Positions 39,920 to 49,560 of a stretch of 55,139 bases of DNA are shown piece by piece (position 1 is the stretch's first letter; every line of letters starts with the position of its first letter). The notes under the pieces are model-generated. The model saw nothing but the letters and a program-made list of their open reading frames with translations, was not told the origin of the DNA and ran no database searches. This DNA is from Oscillospiraceae bacterium (lineage in GTDB: Bacteria; Bacillota; Clostridia; Oscillospirales; Oscillospiraceae): contig JAAWCD010000005.1 in assembly GCA_022793095.1 (NCBI GenBank), forward strand, positions 1 through 55,139, read 5' to 3'. A program made the translations under genes and the position numbers.

Positions 39920-40944
39920 CTGTTTTCCACCCGCTCGGCAAAGCCCATAAAGTCCCGAATGGAAACTACCTGCCCGCTGTCCAGCACCGCCTCACCAGTA
40001 AACCGGCCAAAGACCTGATGCTGGTCGGATTTGATAACCCCCACGCTGGTACAGGAGGCTCGATCCAGCACCGGCACGAAGGACATGCGGAAACGGCCGT
40101 CATTGCTGGTGAAGGACCAGGGGGACAGATAATTCCGCTTGCCCCGGTCCTCCGGGATGTGGAAGGCGACTTCCTCCAGCTTGTGGGCGCGGCCGCCGTA
40201 AAAGAGCATATTTTCCGTGGCGGCGGAGGTGTCTCCAAAGCCGCAGCCGATGTTGAAGCCGAAGGGCACGCCCTCTGCCAGTCCGGAGGCAGAGCCCCAA
40301 TACCAGGTGTTGTGGTAGGTCCACACGCCCCGGCCCCAGTCCAGGGTGCCAAAGGAGTTGGAGGGATCAAAGATATAGGTGCGGCCATCCACGGCAGCTG
40401 TGCCGGACGCCCGCATGCAGTTGATTTTTTGGTTATAGTAGAAGTGTCCGGCCTTGGGGAAGGGGGTGCAGATGACCATGGACTCCTCCGGCGGGCCGCT
40501 CAGCGTGACATGGGCGTCCAGGGGCAGGCCGTTTTTGAACCGGTCCATGTGGGCGGTCAGGGTGCGCTTGCCGTGGTCGTTTCGGAAGAGGATGCTGTAG
40601 CCCTTGCCGGAGATGCCCACGCTGCCGGTCTCCGAGGTGGCGGGCAGGCCGGTGCTGCCCATGGGAAAGGCCCGTATGGGGCTTTTGGTGACCTCCCAGC
40701 CCTCATCCAGGTTGAGGAAGGAGATGGAGTCCAGGCCCATATAGCTGTTGTCCGCGATGGTCAGGGCCAGGGCGAAGCCGCTGCCCATAATCAGGTAGTA
40801 ATCCCACTCCTTGAGCCTGGTCAGGCCGCCCCGGACCCTGGCCCGCTGGTAGACGGGCAGGAGCCGCTTGGCGTATCCGGCCTGAGTCAGGTTTCCCCGC
40901 GCATCCAGCAGGGGGATTGCTTCCGTAATTTCAATTTGTCTCAT
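39913..40944 (-). CDS. DUF2804 family protein
   Basis: 343 residues of the DUF2804 family, soluble and beta-rich, with no assigned function. Conserved stretches visible are [45 protein letters not shown] and [28 protein letters not shown]. The Trp/Tyr-rich middle and paired beta domains resemble lipocalin-like folds of the AttH/hydroxyneurosporene type, which is inference. GGAGGCAGG directly precedes the ATG at 40944. It is co-transcribed with the metallopeptidase. Confidence 0.85.
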   Translation of the reverse strand: MRQIEITEAIPLLDARGNLTQAGYAKRLLPVYQRARVRGGLTRLKEWDYYLIMGSGFALALTIADNSYMGLDSISFLNLDEGWEVTKSPIRAFPMGSTGLPATSETGSVGISGKGYSILFRNDHGKRTLTAHMDRFKNGLPLDAHVTLSGPPEESMVICTPFPKAGHFYYNQKINCMRASGTAAVDGRTYIFDPSNSFGTLDWGRGVWTYHNTWYWGSASGLAEGVPFGFNIGCGFGDTSAATENMLFYGGRAHKLEEVAFHIPEDRGKRNYLSPWSFTSNDGRFRMSFVPVLDRASCTSVGVIKSDQHQVFGRFTGEAVLDSGQVVSIRDFMGFAERVENRW

Positions 40945-40957
40945 CCTGCCTCCTTCC

Positions 40958-41070
40958 GCTTTCTTGAAAGAAAGCTTGGCAAAGAACTTTAAACTGGTTC
41001 TACCGGAAGATTGGTAATTGAGCGCAGTTTGAAGTTCTTTTTGGTTCTTTTTCTTTCAAGAAAAAGAACG
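40958..41070. repeat. Double T-rich hairpin unit (inverted pair)
   Basis: AAGCTTTCTTTCAAGAAAGC-type hairpin (minus-gene side), tail AAAGAACTTTAAACTGGTTC, a spacer, the inverted tail CAGTTTGAAGTTC, then GGTTCTTTTTC/GAAAAAGAAC. Same layout as 27489-27613 and 49424-49541. Confidence 0.85.
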
Positions 41071-41222
41071 GTGGTGCGCCCGCCTCTCATTGTAATCTCA
41101 ATGGTGGGAAATGTCAATGAAAGATGCCGCGGCGGTTTCGCGAAAAACCTGGCAGTCCGCACCTTCGCCTGACAGGAGAACATCCCTTTTTTCCTGTTCA
41201 CATACTATTTACAAAGTGGCTA

Positions 41223-41251
41223 TTGACAATTTTCCGGGACAGTGGTACATT
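41223..41251 (+). promoter_or_regulatory. Heat-shock operon promoter
   Basis: Perfect TTGACA (41223-41228), 17 bp, TACATT (41246-41251), directly followed by CIRCE. Confidence 0.9.
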
Positions 41252-41255
41252 AACG

Positions 41256-41282
41256 TTAGCACTCGAAGATAATGAGTGCTAA
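41256..41282 (+). promoter_or_regulatory. CIRCE operator (HrcA binding site)
   Basis: TTAGCACTC, nine bases, GAGTGCTAA: a perfect match to the CIRCE consensus at the expected start of transcription. HrcA encoded just downstream would bind here and repress the operon until heat shock. Confidence 0.97.
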
Positions 41283-41314
41283 AATCGAAGAAGCAATCCG
41301 GGTGAGGTGATAGG

Positions 41315-42382
41315 ATGGAGCTGACGGAGCGGAAACGGAGCATCTTGCGGGCCATCGTGGAGATCTACATCGAAACGGCGGAGCCGGTGGGGTCCAAGGC
41401 CATTGTTCAGACGTCCGGTCTGAACATCTCCTCCGCCACCATCCGAAACGAGATGTCCGACCTGGAGGAGATGGGCCTTTTGGAAAAGCCCCACACCTCC
41501 GCCGGACGGATTCCCTCCCCCAAGGGCTACCGGCTCTACGTCAACGAGCTGATGGAGGAACACAAGCTGTCCCTCCAGGAGACCCAGCGCATCAACGACG
41601 CCCTGCACCTGAAAATGGCGGAGCTGGACCGGGTCATCGACCAGGCGGGCCGGATGCTGTCCCAGCTGACCAACTACCCCGCCTTTGCCCTCACCTCCGG
41701 CACCAACCGGATGAGCATCCGGCGGTATGACCTTTTGCTGGTGGACGTTCATTCCTTCATCGCTGTGGTGATGACAAACACAAACGTGGTCAAGAATAAG
41801 CTCATCCACATCCCCATTGAGGTGACTGAGCCCCAGCTCCAGCTCCTGGGCACCCTGCTGAACACCTCCTTCACCTGTAAGACGCTGGAGGAGCTGACGC
41901 CGGAGATGAACCGGGTGGCGGAGCACGCGGCGGGCAACACCTTCGGGCTCATCTCGCTGGTGACTTCCTTCGCCATGGAGGTGCTGGAGGAACTGGAAAA
42001 CCGGACGGTTCACACCGCTGGAGTCACCCATCTGCTGGAGCACCCGGAATACAAGGACCTCAGCAAGGCCCAGCGGCTGCTGGCCTACCTCTCCGATGAG
42101 GAGGACCTGGCTCAGCTGCCCATCCCCATGGAGGGAGAAGACACGAAAATTCTCATTGGCCCGGAAAACGTGGCCGACGAGCTGAAGGACACCAGCGTGG
42201 TGCTGGCCAGCTACGATATCGGGGATGGCATGAAGGGCGTCCTGGGCGTGGTGGGGCCCACCCGCATGGACTATGCCAAGGTAGCCGCCCGCCTCTCCTA
42301 TTTCGCGGAGGGGCTGAGCCGGATGTTCGGCAAGGGCGAGCTTCCTCCCCCCGAAGGGACAGAAGATAAAGGAGGCGCGTGA
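41315..42382 (+). CDS. hrcA: Heat-inducible transcription repressor HrcA
   Basis: HrcA represses class I heat-shock genes by binding CIRCE. 355 residues: winged helix N-terminus (MELTERKRSILRAIVEIYIE, SSATIRNEMSDLEEMGLLEKPH), GAF-like middle and C-terminal dimerisation region ending in GVVGPTRMDYAKVAARLSYF, all typical. First gene of the hrcA-grpE-dnaK-dnaJ operon and preceded by its own operator. Start at 41315 with GGTGAGGTGA upstream. Its stop overlaps the grpE start region. Confidence 0.97.
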   Translation: MELTERKRSILRAIVEIYIETAEPVGSKAIVQTSGLNISSATIRNEMSDLEEMGLLEKPHTSAGRIPSPKGYRLYVNELMEEHKLSLQETQRINDALHLKMAELDRVIDQAGRMLSQLTNYPAFALTSGTNRMSIRRYDLLLVDVHSFIAVVMTNTNVVKNKLIHIPIEVTEPQLQLLGTLLNTSFTCKTLEELTPEMNRVAEHAAGNTFGLISLVTSFAMEVLEELENRTVHTAGVTHLLEHPEYKDLSKAQRLLAYLSDEEDLAQLPIPMEGEDTKILIGPENVADELKDTSVVLASYDIGDGMKGVLGVVGPTRMDYAKVAARLSYFAEGLSRMFGKGELPPPEGTEDKGGA

Positions 42383-42387
42383 GCCAG

Positions 42388-42936
42388 ATGTGTGAAGAAG
42401 TGAAGCAGGAACAGCCGGAGATTCCCGAGACGGAAGAGAGCGTTGCTACAGCTCCGGAGACAGAGGAAGCGGCCGCGGAAGTTCTGGAAGAGCAGCCCGG
42501 CCCCGCCGCGGAGGCCCAGGCGGCCCTGAAGGCCAAGGAGGACCAGTTCCTCCGGCTGGCGGCCGAGTACGACAACTTCCGCAAGCGGAGTCAAAAGGAA
42601 AAAACGGAAGCCTACGCCAACGCCAAGGCGGACGCGGTACTGGCGTTCCTGCCGGTATACGACAACCTCAAGCGGGCGCTGGATGCCCCCTGTGCCGACG
42701 AGGCTTACGTCAAGGGCGTGCAGATGACCATGAATCAGCTCAAGGCGGTTCTGGAAAAGCTGGGTGTCACGGAGATTGAGGCCTTGGGCCAGACCTTCGA
42801 CCCCAACCTCCACAACGCGGTCATGCACATAGAAGACGAGACGGTGGGTGAGAATACCATTGTCGAGGTGTTTGAGACCGGCTTCCGCCTGGGTGAAAAG
42901 GTTGTACGGTTCGCCATGGTCAAGGTGGCCAATTAG
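42388..42936 (+). CDS. grpE: Nucleotide exchange factor GrpE
   Basis: GrpE releases ADP from DnaK. About 182 residues: acidic, disordered start (about 1-45), long helix, then the conserved AAEYDNFRKRSQKEKTEAY and the C-terminal beta domain with FDPNLHNAVMHIED and GFRLGEKVVRFAMVKVAN. The ATG at 42388 is 12 bases after GGAGG; the GTG at 42379, which overlaps the hrcA stop, would be only 3 bases after it and is the alternative. Translationally close to hrcA; a T-rich repeat separates it from dnaK. Confidence 0.95.
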   Translation: MCEEVKQEQPEIPETEESVATAPETEEAAAEVLEEQPGPAAEAQAALKAKEDQFLRLAAEYDNFRKRSQKEKTEAYANAKADAVLAFLPVYDNLKRALDAPCADEAYVKGVQMTMNQLKAVLEKLGVTEIEALGQTFDPNLHNAVMHIEDETVGENTIVEVFETGFRLGEKVVRFAMVKVAN

Positions 42937-42948
42937 GCAGGCGCGAAT

Positions 42949-42988
42949 GAAAGCTCTTTTTGCTTCTTTTTCTTTCAAGAAAAAGAAG
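42949..42988. repeat. T-rich hairpin repeat unit ahead of dnaK
   Basis: Tail AAAGCTCTTTTTG, then CTTCTTTTTCTTTCAAGAAA and AAGAAG, inside the heat-shock operon. Confidence 0.8.
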
Positions 42989-43041
42989 AGAAAATAGATT
43001 CTGTTAAACATGATTTCGTATATATTTTGGAGGAATGGATT

Positions 43042-44901
43042 ATGTCTAAAATCATCGGCATTGACCTTGGCACGACCAACAGCTGCGTGGCTGTGATGGA
43101 GGGCGGCGAGGCCGTCGTCATTACCAATGCAGAGGGCAACCGCACCACCCCTTCTGTCGTGGCCTTTTCCAAGGACGGCGAGCGGATGGTGGGCCAGGTG
43201 GCCAAGCGTCAGGCCATCACCAACCCTGACCGCACCATCATTTCCATCAAGCGGGAGATGGGCTCTGACTACAAAGTGGATATCGACGGTAAGAAGTACA
43301 CCCCTCAGGAGATTTCCGCTATGGTGCTCCAGAAGCTGAAGGCCGACGCGGAGGCCTACCTGGGCGAAAAGGTCACTGAGGCGGTCATCACCTTCCCCGC
43401 CTACTTCACCGACGCTCAGCGCCAGGCCACCAAGGACGCGGGCAAAATCGCCGGCCTGGAGGTCAAGCGCATCATCAACGAGCCCACTGCCGCGGCGCTG
43501 TCCTACGGCGTGGACAAGGAAGAGGACCAGAAAATCATGGTCTACGACCTGGGCGGCGGCACCTTCGACGTGTCTATCCTGGACATCGACGCGGAGACCC
43601 GCACCATCGAGGTTCAGGCCACCGCCGGCAACAACCGGCTGGGCGGCGACGACTTTGACAAATGCGTCATGGACTGGCTGGCCGCCGAATTCAAAAAGGA
43701 AAACGGCATCGACCTGACTGGCGACAAGGTGGCCATGCAGCGCCTGAAGGAAGCCGCTGAGAAGGCCAAGATTGAGCTGTCCGGCGTCACCACCAGCAAC
43801 ATCAACCTGCCCTATATCACTGCCGACGCCACCGGTCCCAAGCATCTGGATACCACCCTGACCCGGGCCAAGTTCAACGAGCTGACCCACCATCTGGTAG
43901 AGGCCACCATGGGTCCGGTCCGTCAGGCCATGAGCGACGCCGGCCTGGCCTCCGACCAGATTTCCAAGGTCCTGCTCGTGGGCGGCTCCAGCCGGATCCC
44001 CGCTGTTCAGGACGCGGTGAAGAACATCATCGGCAAAGAGGGCTTCAAGGGCATCAACCCTGACGAGTGCGTGGCCATCGGCGCGGCCATCCAGGGCGGC
44101 GTCCGGGGCGGCGACACCTCCACCGGCATGCGGCTGCTGGACGTGACGCCCCTGTCCCTGGGCATCGAGACTCAGGGCGGCGTGATGACCAAGCTCATCG
44201 ACCGCAACACCACCATCCCTGTCAAGAAGAGCCAGATTTTCTCCACCGCCGCGGACAACCAGACCTCTGTTGAGGTCCATGTCCTCCAGGGCGAGCGGGA
44301 AATGGCCGCCTACAACAAGACGCTGGGCAAGTTCCACCTGGACGGCATCGCGCCCGCCCGCCGGGGCGTGCCTCAGATTGAGGTCACTTTTGATATCGAC
44401 GCCAACGGCATCGTGAACGTGTCCGCCAAGGACCTGGGTACCGGCACCGAGCAGCACATCACCATCACCTCTTCCACCAACATGTCCAAGGAGGACATTG
44501 AAAAGGCGGTCAAGGAGGCGGAGCAGTTTGCCGCTGAGGACGCCAAGCGGAAGGAAGATGTGGAGGTCCGGAACCAGGCTGACCAGATGGTTTACCAGAC
44601 GGAGAAGGCCCTGGAGGACCTGGGCGGCAAGCTGGACGCTGCTGACAAGGGCAACGTGGAAACTGCGCTGAACAAGGTGAAAGACGTGCTCAAGGGCACC
44701 GACACTGAGGCTATCAAGAGCGCCACCGAGGAGCTGAGCAAAGCCTTCTACGCGGTCAGCGAGAAGCTGTACCAGAACGCCGCGCCTCAGGGCGGCCCCA
44801 ACTGCGGCGGAGACTGCGGCAGCTGCGGTTCTGACAACGGCGGCAATAACGGCGGCGAGTACTACGACGCGGATTACCAGGTCGTGGACGACGACAAGTA
44901 A
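43042..44901 (+). CDS. dnaK: Molecular chaperone DnaK
   Basis: Hsp70 chaperone, 619 residues. ATPase domain with [18 protein letters not shown] (4-21), [15 protein letters not shown] and [11 protein letters not shown], the linker, and the substrate-binding domain from about residue 365 ([20 protein letters not shown]). It matches Gram-positive DnaK in length. The C-terminal tail is unusual: the normal acidic Gly-rich end is interrupted by [10 protein letters not shown] with three cysteines before [18 protein letters not shown] precedes the ATG at 43042. Controlled with hrcA through CIRCE. Confidence 0.98.
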   Translation: MSKIIGIDLGTTNSCVAVMEGGEAVVITNAEGNRTTPSVVAFSKDGERMVGQVAKRQAITNPDRTIISIKREMGSDYKVDIDGKKYTPQEISAMVLQKLKADAEAYLGEKVTEAVITFPAYFTDAQRQATKDAGKIAGLEVKRIINEPTAAALSYGVDKEEDQKIMVYDLGGGTFDVSILDIDAETRTIEVQATAGNNRLGGDDFDKCVMDWLAAEFKKENGIDLTGDKVAMQRLKEAAEKAKIELSGVTTSNINLPYITADATGPKHLDTTLTRAKFNELTHHLVEATMGPVRQAMSDAGLASDQISKVLLVGGSSRIPAVQDAVKNIIGKEGFKGINPDECVAIGAAIQGGVRGGDTSTGMRLLDVTPLSLGIETQGGVMTKLIDRNTTIPVKKSQIFSTAADNQTSVEVHVLQGEREMAAYNKTLGKFHLDGIAPARRGVPQIEVTFDIDANGIVNVSAKDLGTGTEQHITITSSTNMSKEDIEKAVKEAEQFAAEDAKRKEDVEVRNQADQMVYQTEKALEDLGGKLDAADKGNVETALNKVKDVLKGTDTEAIKSATEELSKAFYAVSEKLYQNAAPQGGPNCGGDCGSCGSDNGGNNGGEYYDADYQVVDDDK

Positions 44902-44927
44902 GAAAACGCTCTGGCAAAGAGCAAGGC

Positions 44928-44957
44928 TTCCCTGGTCCCCGGTTGGGGGCCAGGGAA
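44928..44957 (+). terminator. Hairpin between dnaK and dnaJ
   Basis: TTCCCTGGTCCCC GGTT GGGGGCCAGGGAA, a 13-bp stem with one G-T pair and no T-tract; it may reduce read-through into dnaJ. Confidence 0.55.
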
Positions 44958-45036
44958 CTTGCCAGTCTTGCGGGGGCGGCGGTTCTTCCCCCCTCAAGGG
45001 CAAAGCATCCCTTGACTTCTGCCGCAGTACCGCCAG

Positions 45037-45073
45037 CATGAAGTTCTTTGCCAAGCTTTCTTTCAAGAAAGCG
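45037..45073. repeat. T-rich hairpin repeat unit ahead of dnaJ
   Basis: Tail AGCATGAAGTTC, then AAGCTTTCTTTCAAGAAAGC. Nearly identical to the copy ahead of lysC (13877). Confidence 0.75.
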
Positions 45074-45096
45074 GAAAAGCGTGAGGTGAAGCAGAT

Positions 45097-46239
45097 ATGG
45101 CAGAGCAGAAACGAGATTATTATGAGGTCCTGGGCGTCTCCAAATCCGCCTCGGACGATGAGATCAAAAAAGCGTACCGGAAGCTGGCCAAACAGTACCA
45201 TCCGGACATGAATCCTGGCGACAAGACCGCCGAGACCCGGTTTAAGGAGGTCAACGAGGCATACGAAATCCTCTCTGACAAGGACAAACGGGCCCGCTAC
45301 GACCAGTTCGGCCATGCCGGCGTAGACCCCAACTTCAATTCCGGCGGCTTCGGGGGCGGCTTCGACGGGTCCATGGATTTCGATTTGGGCGACATTTTTT
45401 CCTCCTTCTTCGGCGGAGGCGGCGGCACCCGCGCCCGGACCGGCCCCCAGCGGGGCGGCGATATCCGGGTGCAGCTGACCATTGACTTTGAGGAGGCTGC
45501 CTTCGGCTGTGAGAAGGAAATCACCGTGGGCCGGACCGAGACCTGTACCGACTGCGGCGGCACCGGCTGCGCCAAGGGCACCACGGCGGAGGTCTGCCCT
45601 GACTGCCACGGCACCGGCACGGTCCGCACCCAGCGGCAGACCATCATGGGCACTATGATGAGTACATCGCCCTGCTCCAAGTGCGGCGGCACCGGCAAGA
45701 TCATTCATCAGCCCTGTCCCATCTGCCGGGGTACGGGCAGCGCCAAAAAGCAGAAGAAGATTACGGTCAAGGTGCCCGCCGGCATCGACGATGGTCAGGC
45801 AATCTCCCTCCGTGGCCAGGGCAACGCGGGCCGGAGCGGCGGGCCTGCCGGAGATCTGGTGATTGTCATCGCCCTGCGGCGGCATCCCGTCTTCCAGCGG
45901 GAGGGTTCCAATGTGTACTGTGAACAGCCGGTGACCTTCATCCAGGCTGCGCTTGGCGCGGAGCTGGAGATCCCGACCATTGACGGGAAGGTGAAATATG
46001 ACCTGCCCGAGGGGACCCAGACAGGGACCACCTTCCGGCTGCGGGGGAAGGGGATTCCCAACATCAACGGCCGGGGCCGGGGCGACCAGTACGTGACCGT
46101 GGTGGTGGAGGTGCCGAAAAACCTGAACAGTGAGCAGAAGGAAGCGCTGAAGCGGTTCGGGGAAACCCTCTCACCGGAAAACCACAAAAAGAACAAATCG
46201 TTCCTCGACATGTTTGACAAGCGGAAGAAAAAATCATAA
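45097..46239 (+). CDS. dnaJ: Co-chaperone DnaJ
   Basis: Hsp40 partner of DnaK, 380 residues, type I with all domains: J domain with HPD (about residues 34-36, [11 protein letters not shown]), Gly/Phe-rich linker ([11 protein letters not shown]), four CxxCxGxG zinc modules ([32 protein letters not shown], about 148-212) and the C-terminal client-binding domains ([28 protein letters not shown]). Last gene of the heat-shock operon; a strong terminator follows. Confidence 0.97.
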   Translation: MAEQKRDYYEVLGVSKSASDDEIKKAYRKLAKQYHPDMNPGDKTAETRFKEVNEAYEILSDKDKRARYDQFGHAGVDPNFNSGGFGGGFDGSMDFDLGDIFSSFFGGGGGTRARTGPQRGGDIRVQLTIDFEEAAFGCEKEITVGRTETCTDCGGTGCAKGTTAEVCPDCHGTGTVRTQRQTIMGTMMSTSPCSKCGGTGKIIHQPCPICRGTGSAKKQKKITVKVPAGIDDGQAISLRGQGNAGRSGGPAGDLVIVIALRRHPVFQREGSNVYCEQPVTFIQAALGAELEIPTIDGKVKYDLPEGTQTGTTFRLRGKGIPNINGRGRGDQYVTVVVEVPKNLNSEQKEALKRFGETLSPENHKKNKSFLDMFDKRKKKS

Positions 46240-46243
46240 AATA

Positions 46244-46278
46244 GGGGGGCGGACCGTCAAGGACCGCCCCCTTCTTTT
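46244..46278 (+). terminator. Terminator of the heat-shock operon
   Basis: GGGGGCGG pairs with CCGCCCCC around an ACC/GGA-containing loop, followed by TTCTTTTTC, five bases after the dnaJ stop. Confidence 0.88.
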
Positions 46279-46365
46279 TCTGGAACGAAAAGAGAACCTT
46301 GCCGTACTGCGGCGGATTCCAGGCGCTGCTGTTCCCCCATCTGCATGATTTAGGAGTTTTTAGAC

Positions 46366-48222
46366 ATGCCGAATCTTACATCTTACCTTTCCCCCACCCT
46401 TCTGCTGCCAATGGCGCTGATTTTGGCTATTCTGGCCTTTTTTGCCGTCTACTGGCGGGGCGTCCGCCAATGGGAGGCGGAGCATCCTTTGGAGTGGATT
46501 GAACATCCTGCGACGTTTTCCTTCCAGCACAAGCGCTGGCCCATGGAACGAAAGGACGCCCTCCTGTGCCTGCTCATTACTGCCGTCTACGGGGCCACGG
46601 CCTTCTTTGGCCTGGGCAGCCGTCAGGCGCCGGAGTCCTTCGCCGCCGTGGACCCGGACCACCAGGCCAGCATTGTTCTGGATGCGCCAATGGACCTCTC
46701 CGGCATCTGGTATTATTCCGGCCTGAACACGGGAGACTATGGTCTGTGGCTTTCCTACGACGGGGAGAATTTTACCGCCTCCTGTACCATATCCCAGAAG
46801 TACAACGCCCTGTTCAAGTGGCACAAGCTGGATTTGGAGGAAGCCAATCTCTCCCTGGACGGGGTCAAGATGGTGTGCTTCACCTCCGGGGCCAGCCTGG
46901 AGCTGGGAGAAGTCGCCCTCTTCGGCCGGAACGGCGGGCTGGTGAGCAGCAGCCACATGTCCACCGACAAGACGGGCGCGGCGCTGGTTGACGAACAGGA
47001 TACGGTGCCGGAGCGGATTTCCTATCTGAATTCCACCTATTTTGACGAGATTTATCATCCTCGGACCGCTTATGAGCACCTGAGGGGAGTTTACCCCTAC
47101 GAGGTGTCCCACCCGCCCCTGGGCAAGCTGATCCTCTCTGTGGGTATCGCCCTGTTCGGAATGAATCCCTTCGGGTGGCGGTTTATGGGAACCTTGTTCG
47201 GCGTGCTCATGCTGCCCATCCTGTATGTGTTCCTCAAGAACCTCTTTGGCAGGACGGCGGTGGCCGCCAGCGGCACCCTGCTGTTTGCCTTTGACTTCAT
47301 GCACTTTGTTCAGACCCGGATTGCCACCATCGACACCTACGGCGTGTTCTTTATTCTGCTGTCCTTCTTTTTCCTGTACCGGTACTTCACCGTGCCGGAG
47401 GGAACTCCCTTCCAGAAGGAGATCCTGCCCCTCTTCCTGTGCGGCCTGTTCTGGGGCATTGGCTGCGCCTCCAAGTGGACGGTGATTTATGCCGGGGCCG
47501 GTCTGGCGCTGCTCTACTTCTGGAATATGGCGCTCCGGCTCCGCCGGAAGGAGCGGACCGCAGCCTGGGCGGTGAAGACCATCGGCGTTTCGGTTATCTT
47601 CTTTGTGGTGATTCCCCTGACGGTCTACTATTTCTCGTATCTGCCCTACGGCGTGGAGGGCCGAACCTTTGGGCCTGAGCTAGTGTGGGACAACCAGGTG
47701 TTCATGCTCACCTACCACAACGGGGTCCACGATGAGCACCCCTACTCCTCCCGCTGGTGGCAGTGGGTGCTGAACGCCCGGCCCATTCTCTACTATCTGG
47801 ATTCCACTGGCGTAGGTGAGGGCTTGAAATCTGCCTTTGGCGCTTTCGGCAATCCGGCGGTGGTCTGGGGCGGGCTGCTGGCCCTGCCTGCCCTGCTGTG
47901 GGCGGCGCTCCGGCGGAAGTCCGGACGGGCGGCGTTTTTGCTGGTGGGCTACTTTGTCCAGCTGGTGCCCTGGATGGTCATTGGACGGACTACCTTTGAG
48001 TATCACTATTTCCCCTCCATCCTGTTTCTGGTGCTGGCGCTGGCCTTTGTTATGGACGGGATGCTGGAGCGCGGCGGCGCTCGGGGCCGGAAATTCTGCT
48101 ACGGCGCGGTTGGGGTTTCGGTGGGCCTGTTTGTGATGTTCTACCCGGTGCTCAGCGGGATTCCAACGCCCGTGTGGTACACCACCAACCTGCTCAAGTG
48201 GTTCCCCAGCTGGCCGTTCTGA
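46366..48222 (+). CDS. Glycosyltransferase, protein O-mannosyltransferase (PMT)-like
   Basis: 618-residue membrane protein of the GT-C fold, PMT/ArnT superfamily. About ten membrane segments; after an N-terminal helix (9-30) comes a beta-rich extracellular part (about 95-205), then the conserved catalytic loop with YFDEIYHPRTAYEHLRG (acidic residue pair) and PYEVSHPPLGKLI, typical of PMT-type enzymes that use a polyprenyl-phosphate sugar. It probably glycosylates surface proteins or wall polymers; target unknown. TAGGAG lies 9 bases before the ATG. The order of the extra beta domain ahead of the catalytic loop is unusual compared with plain PMT proteins. Confidence 0.85.
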   Translation: MPNLTSYLSPTLLLPMALILAILAFFAVYWRGVRQWEAEHPLEWIEHPATFSFQHKRWPMERKDALLCLLITAVYGATAFFGLGSRQAPESFAAVDPDHQASIVLDAPMDLSGIWYYSGLNTGDYGLWLSYDGENFTASCTISQKYNALFKWHKLDLEEANLSLDGVKMVCFTSGASLELGEVALFGRNGGLVSSSHMSTDKTGAALVDEQDTVPERISYLNSTYFDEIYHPRTAYEHLRGVYPYEVSHPPLGKLILSVGIALFGMNPFGWRFMGTLFGVLMLPILYVFLKNLFGRTAVAASGTLLFAFDFMHFVQTRIATIDTYGVFFILLSFFFLYRYFTVPEGTPFQKEILPLFLCGLFWGIGCASKWTVIYAGAGLALLYFWNMALRLRRKERTAAWAVKTIGVSVIFFVVIPLTVYYFSYLPYGVEGRTFGPELVWDNQVFMLTYHNGVHDEHPYSSRWWQWVLNARPILYYLDSTGVGEGLKSAFGAFGNPAVVWGGLLALPALLWAALRRKSGRAAFLLVGYFVQLVPWMVIGRTTFEYHYFPSILFLVLALAFVMDGMLERGGARGRKFCYGAVGVSVGLFVMFYPVLSGIPTPVWYTTNLLKWFPSWPF

Positions 48223-48260
48223 GTTCTTTTCTTTGAAAAGAAAAGAACCAAAAGAAACTT
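48222..48260. repeat. T-rich hairpin repeat unit
   Basis: GGTTCTTTTC version (GTTCTTTTC TTTGAAAA GAAAAGAAC), tail CAAAAGAAACTTTG; begins at the stop codon of the glycosyltransferase. Confidence 0.75.
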
Positions 48261-48292
48261 TGCGCGAAACCTCGTTTCGCCTCCGCATAGTT

Positions 48293-48459
48293 TAAGAAGC
48301 TGTACCATTAGCCGAAGTGCGTGGATTTGCGCGCCAAAATTGTGGTTGGCAAGGCAAAAAAGCGCAGGAATACTGGATGTATTGCAAGCTTTTTTAACGA
48401 GGCCAATGGCAATTTTGGCCGTAAAGGCGCGTGCTGAGGCGAATTGGTACAGCTTCTAA
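48293..48459. repeat. MITE-like element
   Basis: About 166 bp, terminal repeats AAGAAGCTGTACCA and TGGTACAGCTTCT, same core as the copy at 19012 and about 80-85 percent identical by eye. Confidence 0.8.
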
Positions 48460-48511
48460 GAGCCTGTTTAACATCTCCAGGTGTGCCGGGAGATGTTAAA
48501 CAGACAGGGCT
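48459..48511. repeat. Miniature derivative of the MITE-like element
   Basis: AGAGCCTGTTTAACATCTCC and GGGAGATGTTAAACAG are the terminal repeats of the window-end element with almost the whole interior deleted (9 bp left). It directly follows the larger element. The remaining 48512-48624 holds nothing recognised besides the SD of the next gene. Confidence 0.7.
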
Positions 48512-48624
48512 TTTGCTTCTTTTCACCCAGAAGGGTATGGACTGCGCTGAGATTTTTATGAAAACTCAAATGCCGTTCAATCTTTGCAACAAAAAGAAGT
48601 GAAGATGGAAGAAAGAGGATATTT

Positions 48625-49425
48625 ATGTATTTAACAGATTATCATACCCATTCCAGCTGTTCTCATGACGGCCATGTCACCATGCGGGAAATGGCGGAGG
48701 CGGCCTGCGGGCTTGGCCTAGCGGAGCTGTGCATTACCGACCATTGCGACACGCTGGACGGTGAGGGCGGCTGGTCCTCCGCCTATGACTGGGCTCCGGT
48801 GCTGGCTCAGTACGAGGAGGCCAGGCAGGCCCTGGCAGGCCGGATGACGGTTCGGCTGGGGGTGGAGCTGGGCAACGCGTCCTCAGACCTGACCGCGTCC
48901 CGGGCTTGGCTGAACCAGCCGGCGCTGGACCTTGTGATTGGCTCCATTCATTGCTGGTCCATGGCGGCAGGCGGAAAAGACTATTATTTTGACAAATATG
49001 ACACGCCGGAAAAGTGCGCCCGGACCATGGAGGACTACTTTGGTCAGATGGCAGAGCTGGTGTCTGCGCCGGACTGCTTTGACGTGCTGGGTCATGTGAT
49101 TTATCCCATTCGCTACATGAACCGGGACGGGCAGAACCCCTCGCTGGCGCCCTATGAGGAGCAAATTCGGGATATTTTCCGCCGTGCGGCCGGGCAGGGC
49201 CGGGGGATGGAGATCAACACCTACCGGGGCCGGACCATTGAGGAGTGGAAGCCTGTTCTGACGTGGTTCCGGGAGAGCGGCGGTGAAATTGTGACCATCG
49301 GCAGCGACGCGCACCAAATTGACCAGCTGGCTGGGCACCGGGCGGCTTATGAGCTGCTGGAGGCCTGCGGATTCCGGTATTTCGCCTGCTATGAAAAGCG
49401 GAAGCCGCTGCTGAGACGGCTGTAG
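48625..49425 (+). CDS. PHP-domain phosphatase, histidinol-phosphatase-like
   Basis: 266 residues of the PHP (polymerase and histidinol phosphatase) family, a metal-dependent phosphoesterase. Metal ligands: DYHTHSSCSHDG (residues 5-16), ITDHCD, the Glu in GVELGNAS, the His in IGSIHCW and VLGHVIYP, and the late GSDAH. This matches the HisJ/HisK branch in length and spacing. Whether it acts on histidinol phosphate is not certain, as no his genes are nearby. GAAAGAGG precedes the ATG. A double repeat separates it from rpiB. Confidence 0.88.
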   Translation: MYLTDYHTHSSCSHDGHVTMREMAEAACGLGLAELCITDHCDTLDGEGGWSSAYDWAPVLAQYEEARQALAGRMTVRLGVELGNASSDLTASRAWLNQPALDLVIGSIHCWSMAAGGKDYYFDKYDTPEKCARTMEDYFGQMAELVSAPDCFDVLGHVIYPIRYMNRDGQNPSLAPYEEQIRDIFRRAAGQGRGMEINTYRGRTIEEWKPVLTWFRESGGEIVTIGSDAHQIDQLAGHRAAYELLEACGFRYFACYEKRKPLLRRL

Positions 49426-49541
49426 TTCTTTTTTCTTGAAAGAAAAAAGAACCAAAAAAGAACTTTAACCGGCGCATTTAGGAAGTTTTCCAGTAGAACC
49501 AGTTTAAAGTTCTTTTGCTTCTTTTCTTTCAAGAAAAGAAG
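49424..49541. repeat. Double T-rich hairpin unit (inverted pair)
   Basis: Hairpin GTTCTTTTTTC/GAAAAAAGAAC against the PHP stop, tail AAAGAACTTTAACCGG, spacer, tail GAACCAGTTTAAAGTTC, hairpin GCTTCTTTTC/GAAAAGAAG directly before the rpiB ribosome binding site. Confidence 0.87.
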
Positions 49542-49560
49542 AGAAAAAGGAGGAAGAGAC

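Noticed and set aside
42298..45885. 1195-codon open frame antisense to hrcA-grpE-dnaK-dnaJ
   Set aside because: High-GC shadow of four certain genes; no SD, no recognisable domain, residues typical of antisense frames.
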